Part shown: one piece after another, positions 59,695 to 64,000 of the stretch
Layout: the number at the start of each line of letters is the position of its first letter
Position numbering within the stretch: the first letter of the stretch is position 1
NCBI GenBank assembly: GCA_963707435.1
Contig: CAVPPF010000001.1
Span: 53,989 to 117,988, forward strand
Source of the DNA: UBA4744 sp963707435
GTDB taxonomy: Bacteria > Actinomycetota > Acidimicrobiia > Spongiisociales > UBA4744
Reading direction: 5' to 3'
DNA length: 64,000 bases
Translations under genes and position numbers: made by a program
The notes under the pieces: model-generated
The model's input: only the letters and a program-made list of their open reading frames with translations
What the model was told of the DNA's origin: nothing
Databases searched by the model: none

Positions 59695-60495
59695 ATGAAC
59701 ACCTGGACTGAACTCGGGGACGGGGTCTTCGTGCGTCGATACGAGTCGCTGGCGCTCTCCATCGGTGCCATCGTCGGCGACGACGGGGTGCTGGTTGTCG
59801 ATTCACGCGCCACCCACGACCAGGCCCGGGAGCTGATCGAGGACCTGTCGGCCTTGACCGCCCTGCCCGTCCGCTGGGTCGTCAACACTCACTACCACTG
59901 GGATCATTGCTGGGGCAATGCGATGTTTCGCACGGCGGAGTTGTGGGGCCATGCCAACACCCGGCTGCACCTCATCGAGCACGGGGAGCAAGCGCGCCAA
60001 CGCGTCCTGGCCCAACTCCCGGCCGAGTACCACGAGGTGGTCCGCGAGGTCGAGATCGTTCCTCCCGAGCACACATTTTCGGACGAGATTTCGCTCGACA
60101 TAGGCTGCGCGGTCGACCTCAGGTATCACGGCCGCGGGCATACGGACAGCGACATCACGATTAGCGCCGGGAATGTTCTGTTCGCCGGTGACCTCATCGA
60201 AGAAGCAGCCCCACCGGCCTTTGACGATTCGTTTCCCCTGGACTGGCCCGGAACGCTGGACAGCGTGCTGGAATGGGCGACCGGTCCGGTGGTTCCCGGC
60301 CACGGCGACCCGGTTGACCGAGGCTTCGTCGAGCGCCAGCGCCATGACATTGCAGCCACGATCGATCTGGCCCGGGCAGGGTACGAGGCAGGTGTACCGG
60401 CGAGAGACGTCAGCGTTGCGGGCCTCACCTTCCCCGCCGCGGTAAGCCGTTTCGTTGTCGAACGGGCCTATGCCCAGCTCAGCGGCGACATCTGA
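59695..60495 (+). CDS. Metallo-beta-lactamase fold hydrolase
   Basis: A 266-residue enzyme. The metal site is VVNTHYHWDHCWGN (HxHxDH), with a late LRYHGRGHTDSDI (His) and VLFAGDLIEEAAPP (Asp) and the last His in VVPGHGDPVD. No signal peptide. Substrate unknown; glyoxalase II-like, lactonase-like or phosphodiesterase activities are all possible. Co-directional with the NERD gene, convergent with dinB. Confidence 0.9.
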   Translation: MNTWTELGDGVFVRRYESLALSIGAIVGDDGVLVVDSRATHDQARELIEDLSALTALPVRWVVNTHYHWDHCWGNAMFRTAELWGHANTRLHLIEHGEQARQRVLAQLPAEYHEVVREVEIVPPEHTFSDEISLDIGCAVDLRYHGRGHTDSDITISAGNVLFAGDLIEEAAPPAFDDSFPLDWPGTLDSVLEWATGPVVPGHGDPVDRGFVERQRHDIAATIDLARAGYEAGVPARDVSVAGLTFPAAVSRFVVERAYAQLSGDI

Positions 60496-60501
60496 GCAGT
60501 C

Positions 60502-61752
60502 TCACCCGTCCTTTTCCGCCAGTTCTCGAAACTCGTCCGGTACCGCTCCCGTCCCGGACAAGGCGACCGAGGCATAGCCAACCGACTTCCGCCCGAAGCG
60601 ATCCCGGACCCCGTCCACCGACCGGTCGAGAGCCCATCGGGCGGCTCCGGCGGAGGTACCGGGGCGCTGTTTCTCCTCACCGATGTCGATGGGGAGCTCG
60701 AGCTGGAGTGCGGCTTCGTACACCAGGTGCGAAACCGAGATGGCCAGCAGCGTGATCGCCTTCTCGCCCGGGTGATCCTGGAGGGCGGTGGCAACCAGCG
60801 AGTACGCCACTTCGGCGAGAATCGGGGTCGCCGAGATTGCCGCCGGGAGGGTGACCGACCTGGTGACGGATTGCATTTCGGCGAACCGGACTCTGACCGT
60901 CACCGTCTTTCCGGCCCTCTCCTTGGCGCGGAGGCGGGTAGCGACGCGGTCGGCGAGGTGGCGCAGCGTCGTCCGGATGAGCTCGGGAGAGATGTCCCGG
61001 CGTCCCAGCGCCGACTGGGCACCGACCGAGCCGGCCCGGTGGCTTGTCTCGATATCACGGGGATCGTGATTCCAGGCCAGGGAGCCGAGCTTGGTGCCCA
61101 CGGCCCGCCCCAGCAGGTGCTCGAGCGACCGGCCCGGCGTGGCGGCCAGCTCCCCGATGGTCGTGATGCCCCGCTCGGCCAGACGGGCTTGCGTGACCGG
61201 ACCTACCCCCCACATGAGTTCCACCGGCAGCGGGTGGAGGAAATCGAGCTCGTGGTCCGGTTCCACCACGATGAACCCGTCGGGTTTGGCGACCTGGGAG
61301 GCGATCTTGGCGAGATGCTTCGTGCGGGCGACGCCGACGGATACGGGCAGTCCGGCTTCCTCGCGCGTTCTGCGCCGGATCTCCACGGCCATCGTGGTTG
61401 GTGACCCGAAGAGGTGGACCGAGCCGGCGACGTCGAGAAAGGCCTCATCGATGGAGATCCTCTCCACCAGGGGAGTGAAATCCCGCATGATGTCGATGCA
61501 CTGGTCGCCAAGGCGTTGATACTCGGCAAAATGCCCGCCGACGAACAGGAGATCGGGGCAGAGTTCCCGCGCCCGGCGTCCTCCCATGCCGCCGCGCACT
61601 CCGTACTTCTTGGCTTCGTAGGAGGCGGCCAGGACTACCCCACCCCCTACTGCGATTGGTTTTCCCCGCAGGGTCGGATCGAGCAGCTGTTCCACGGACG
61701 CATAGAAGGCGTCGAGGTCGGCGTGCAAAATGGTGGCCCCGGCAGCAGCCAT
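60502..61752 (-). CDS. dinB: DNA polymerase IV (Y-family), SOS-regulated
   Basis: A 416-residue translesion polymerase. Catalytic metal sites are ILHADLDAFYASVEQ (Asp) and ISIDEAFLDV (Asp-Glu), with VLAASYEAKKYGVRGGM in the fingers. HhH motifs occur at LMWGVGPVTQARLAERGI, then the little-finger domain. ATG 61752 lies 7 bases after TAGTAT, favouring it over ATG 61761. The LexA-type palindrome overlapping the -10 shows induction after DNA damage. Confidence 0.95.
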   Translation of the reverse strand: MAAAGATILHADLDAFYASVEQLLDPTLRGKPIAVGGGVVLAASYEAKKYGVRGGMGGRRARELCPDLLFVGGHFAEYQRLGDQCIDIMRDFTPLVERISIDEAFLDVAGSVHLFGSPTTMAVEIRRRTREEAGLPVSVGVARTKHLAKIASQVAKPDGFIVVEPDHELDFLHPLPVELMWGVGPVTQARLAERGITTIGELAATPGRSLEHLLGRAVGTKLGSLAWNHDPRDIETSHRAGSVGAQSALGRRDISPELIRTTLRHLADRVATRLRAKERAGKTVTVRVRFAEMQSVTRSVTLPAAISATPILAEVAYSLVATALQDHPGEKAITLLAISVSHLVYEAALQLELPIDIGEEKQRPGTSAGAARWALDRSVDGVRDRFGRKSVGYASVALSGTGAVPDEFRELAEKDG

Positions 61753-61759
61753 GTATCGC

Positions 61760-61765
61760 ATACTA
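61760..61765 (-). promoter_or_regulatory. -10 hexamer TAGTAT, dinB
   Basis: On the minus strand TAGTAT is followed by 7 bases and ATG 61752. Four of its bases (61762-61765) lie inside the SOS palindrome, so LexA and RNA polymerase would compete. Confidence 0.6.
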
Positions 61766-61787
61766 ATCGAACATATGTTCGATTAGT
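61762..61787. promoter_or_regulatory. LexA/SOS box, perfect 26-base palindrome
   Basis: The core TCGAACATATGTTCGA fits the actinobacterial LexA site GAAC-N4-GTTC, extended on both sides to ACTAAT and ATTAGT so that all 26 bases are symmetric. It covers most of the dinB -10. It could also influence the divergent aldehyde dehydrogenase gene, 108 bases away. Confidence 0.9.
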
Positions 61788-61895
61788 CGTGTCCGCTCGG
61801 AACCTCGATTTCGTGACGGCGAACGCCGGTCGACCGTGGCGGATAGCCTGGAGTTCGGACAGGCCCACGGAACATCTCAGAGCTGGAGGCCAGAG

Positions 61896-63257
61896 TTGCT
61901 GCAGTCGATCAACCCCGCGACGGGGGAACTGGTTGCCGAGTACCGGGAGCATCAACCCGAGGAAGTAGATCGCTTCGTTGAGATCGCCGACGCTGCCTCG
62001 CGTTCCTGGCGCGAACTCGATTTCGGAACCCGGGCAGCGGTGCTGCAACGGGCGGGCGGACTCCTGGAGAGCCGGGCAGATGACCTGGCGGTCCTGATGG
62101 CCCGCGAGATGGGCAAACCGGTTGCCCAGGGCACGGCTGAGGCGCGGAAGTGCGCCTGGGTGTGCAAGCACTACGCCGATCATGCCGAGCACTATCTGAG
62201 CGACGTCATCATCGAAACCGAAGCGGCCAAGAGCTATGTCACCTATCAACCGCTCGGAGTGGTTCTAGCCGTCATGCCGTGGAACTTTCCGCTGTGGCAG
62301 GTGTTCCGGTTTGCTTCCCCGGCCCTCATGGCGGGAAATGCCGGATTGCTCAAGCACTCATCGAATGTCTCCGGTTGTGCCCTCGCCATCGAGGACATCT
62401 TGTTGACGGCCGGGCTTCCGGAAGGTCTGTTCCGGACGCTGCTGATTCCCTCCTCCCGGGTTGAGCCGGTGGTGGCCCATCCGCTCGTCCGGGCTGCGAC
62501 GGTGACCGGATCGGGTCCGGCGGGGGCGGCGGTCGCGGCCGCGGCCGGCCGGTACCTCAAGAAGACCGTTCTGGAATTGGGCGGCAGTGACCCCTATCTC
62601 GTGCTCGAGGATGCCGACCTCGATCTGGCTGCCACCACGTGCGCTACTAGCCGCCTCCTCAATGGCGGCCAGAGCTGCATCGCTGCGAAGCGGTTCATTG
62701 TTCATGAGAGCGTCGGTGCAGAGTTCACGGAGAAGCTCATTGCGGGGATGGCCTCCAAGAAGTTGGGTGACCCGCTCGATCCGGAAACGGATATTGGACC
62801 TCAGGCGCGTGTGGATCTGCGCGACGAGCTCCACCAACAGGTCCTGGGCAGCGTCGCCGCCGGAGCAAAGCGAGAGCTGGGCGGTGAGATCCCTCCGGGG
62901 CCCGGCGCGTACTATCCGGCCACCGTGCTGAGCGGGGTCACCAAAGGCATGCCCGCCTACCACGAAGAGATGTTCGGCCCGGTTGCTGCCGTCACCCTCG
63001 TCGGCGGAGAAGCAGAAGCGATCGCGGTCGCCAACGACAGCGACTTCGGTTTGGGCGCCGCCGTCTTCTCGAGAGATCTCGACCGCGCCGAGGCTGTTGC
63101 CGGGCGGATTGAAGCGGGGAACGTGGCCGTCAACACACTGGTCGCTTCCGATCCTCGCCTGCCGTTCGGTGGGATCAAACAGTCCGGCTACGGCAGGGAA
63201 CTGGCCGACCTCGGAATCAAAGAGTTCATGAACGTCAAGACCGTGGTGGTGGCGTAG
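61896..63257 (+). CDS. NAD(P)-dependent aldehyde (succinate-semialdehyde-type) dehydrogenase
   Basis: A 453-residue enzyme. SINPATGELVAEYREHQPEEVD is the usual start of the succinate-semialdehyde branch, VMPWNFPLWQVFRF the cofactor loop, LELGGSDPYLVLEDADLD the Glu general base, and NGGQSCIAAKRF the catalytic Cys. TTG 61896 has GGAGG six bases before it and gives the usual family length; GTG 61836 would add 20 unconserved residues. The substrate may be succinate semialdehyde or another short aldehyde. Confidence 0.9.
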   Translation: MLQSINPATGELVAEYREHQPEEVDRFVEIADAASRSWRELDFGTRAAVLQRAGGLLESRADDLAVLMAREMGKPVAQGTAEARKCAWVCKHYADHAEHYLSDVIIETEAAKSYVTYQPLGVVLAVMPWNFPLWQVFRFASPALMAGNAGLLKHSSNVSGCALAIEDILLTAGLPEGLFRTLLIPSSRVEPVVAHPLVRAATVTGSGPAGAAVAAAAGRYLKKTVLELGGSDPYLVLEDADLDLAATTCATSRLLNGGQSCIAAKRFIVHESVGAEFTEKLIAGMASKKLGDPLDPETDIGPQARVDLRDELHQQVLGSVAAGAKRELGGEIPPGPGAYYPATVLSGVTKGMPAYHEEMFGPVAAVTLVGGEAEAIAVANDSDFGLGAAVFSRDLDRAEAVAGRIEAGNVAVNTLVASDPRLPFGGIKQSGYGRELADLGIKEFMNVKTVVVA

Positions 63258-63413
63258 CGATCACCTGCCACGCCGAAGTGTCGCTGTGACCCAGGCGATG
63301 GTTTCGAGCTCAGATCGTCCAGTTTCAGTGGGACGGCCCTGGTGCACACTCGCCGCAAGCGAGGACGCTGGAGCAACAGTCACAACCGCTGTCTCGTAGC
63401 GCACGAAGTGCCG

Positions 63414-63956
63414 TCATGTGCGGCTTTCGACTGGTTCGTTTCGCTGCTGTGAGATCAGCCAGTAGCCCAACCCGACAAGGCTGAGACCGCCAACGAACAG
63501 ACCTCCATCGTCGGGGAAGATGCCGCCGGCGATGAACACAAGGAGGAACAGCGCCGACCATCTCAACCGATGGCCCACTGTCAGAGCGAGAACACTTCCC
63601 ACAATCAGGGCGACCGCACCGATGATCCCTCCCCATGAATAGAGGTCGCCGCCCCAGGTGAGGCCAAAGAGGTCTTCCAGGAGGTTCCCGACTCCTTCTA
63701 CCGCCAATCCCATTCCTGCAATCGCTAGAACGAGAGAGGCTCTCCCCAACTCCGGCCTTCGAGATAGGAGCATCACTGCCCAGCCCGCAGCCACCCAGCC
63801 GACGGTGGTCAGGATCACCGCCGAAAAGTCGAGAGACGACACCGGTTCCCAGTAGACGGGATCGGCCAACGCCATCGCTGCTCGGACGATCACGAGAACC
63901 CCGGCGGCAACAAACCACCAGCCAGGTCGGGTCAACCCAACACTGTCAGATCGCAT
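63414..63956 (-). CDS. Six-helix membrane protein, unknown
   Basis: A 180-residue protein with about six hydrophobic segments and short polar loops, one of them acidic (EGVGNLLEDLFGLTWGGDLYS). Family not recognised. TAGCTT six bases before the ATG suggests a leaderless mRNA. The 156 bases between it and the aldehyde dehydrogenase contain nothing I can name. Confidence 0.7.
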   Translation of the reverse strand: MRSDSVGLTRPGWWFVAAGVLVIVRAAMALADPVYWEPVSSLDFSAVILTTVGWVAAGWAVMLLSRRPELGRASLVLAIAGMGLAVEGVGNLLEDLFGLTWGGDLYSWGGIIGAVALIVGSVLALTVGHRLRWSALFLLVFIAGGIFPDDGGLFVGGLSLVGLGYWLISQQRNEPVESRT

Positions 63957-63962
63957 CAGCGC

Positions 63963-63968
63963 AAGCTA
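63963..63968 (-). promoter_or_regulatory. -10 hexamer TAGCTT, terminal membrane protein gene
   Basis: Minus-strand TAGCTT followed by 6 bases and ATG 63956, the same hexamer and spacing as the epimerase promoter at 35049-35054. Confidence 0.5.
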
Positions 63969-64000
63969 GCGAAGAAGGGATGACGCAAGCCGCCCATAAG

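Overview
The window is about 64 kb of high-GC, gene-dense chromosome with few gaps longer than 200 bases. It suggests an uncultured actinobacterium, possibly of the Acidimicrobiia type; that placement is inference. Supporting signs are an actinobacterial myo-inositol-phosphate synthase near an rpsF-ssb-rpsR-rplI-dnaB cluster, an ArgR-regulated arginine cluster, a GAAC-N4-GTTC SOS box in front of dinB, frequent GTG and TTG starts, and many genes whose -10 hexamer lies only 6 or 7 bases before the start codon, as expected for leaderless mRNAs. I saw no rRNA, tRNA, insertion sequence, prophage or CRISPR array.

Layout. 1-4.7 kb: end of a histone-deacetylase-like gene, pilT, CCA-adding enzyme, M1 peptidase lipoprotein. 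4.7-13.6 kb: arginine biosynthesis (argC, argB, then argR-argG-argH) interrupted by a prolyl aminopeptidase, a GNAT-thioredoxin fusion, a HugZ-like gene and a sigma factor/methyltransferase pair. 13.6-25.6 kb: hydrolase-cyclase fusion, deoD, membrane and nuclease genes, a frameshifted pepP, a thioredoxin-NHL lipoprotein, a glycosyltransferase, GNAT, hemolysin III and a cis-prenyltransferase. 25.6-29.6 kb: a 51-codon Cys-rich gene, an FG-GAP repeat protein, and an ECF sigma factor with its membrane partner. 29.7-38 kb: pyrE, endonuclease IV, xylulokinase, two Gfo/Idh/MocA oxidoreductases, an aldose epimerase, an MFS transporter and a GlcG-like gene, which look like sugar metabolism. 38-49 kb: a two-component system, AzlCD exporter, ino1, DUF3352, an orphan PAS kinase and small enzymes. 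49-54.3 kb: panB, a DUF192 lipoprotein, then the ribosomal protein/ssb/dnaB operon. 54.3-64 kb: small membrane proteins, a patatin, a cyclic-2,3-diphosphoglycerate-synthetase-like GTPase, EamA, NERD, MBL hydrolase, dinB, an aldehyde dehydrogenase and a membrane protein.

Regulation readable from the sequence: an identical 20-base operator overlaps the -10 of both argC and argR, so ArgR probably controls both blocks. A 26-base perfect palindrome with a LexA core overlaps the dinB -10. Fifteen genes carry TAnnnT 6-7 bases before their start codon.

The most unusual item is the small gene at 25715-25870, absent from ordinary long-ORF calling. It ends in a Cys-rich motif at a UGA. The same frame then continues for 18 codons into a His-rich tail, with a compact hairpin at a spacing compatible with a SECIS element. 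It may be a small selenoprotein or simply a short Cys-rich protein. Other points worth a second look are the one-base frameshift in pepP, a lipoprotein whose signal peptide lies upstream of every standard start codon, and a two-copy intergenic heptamer-repeat element.
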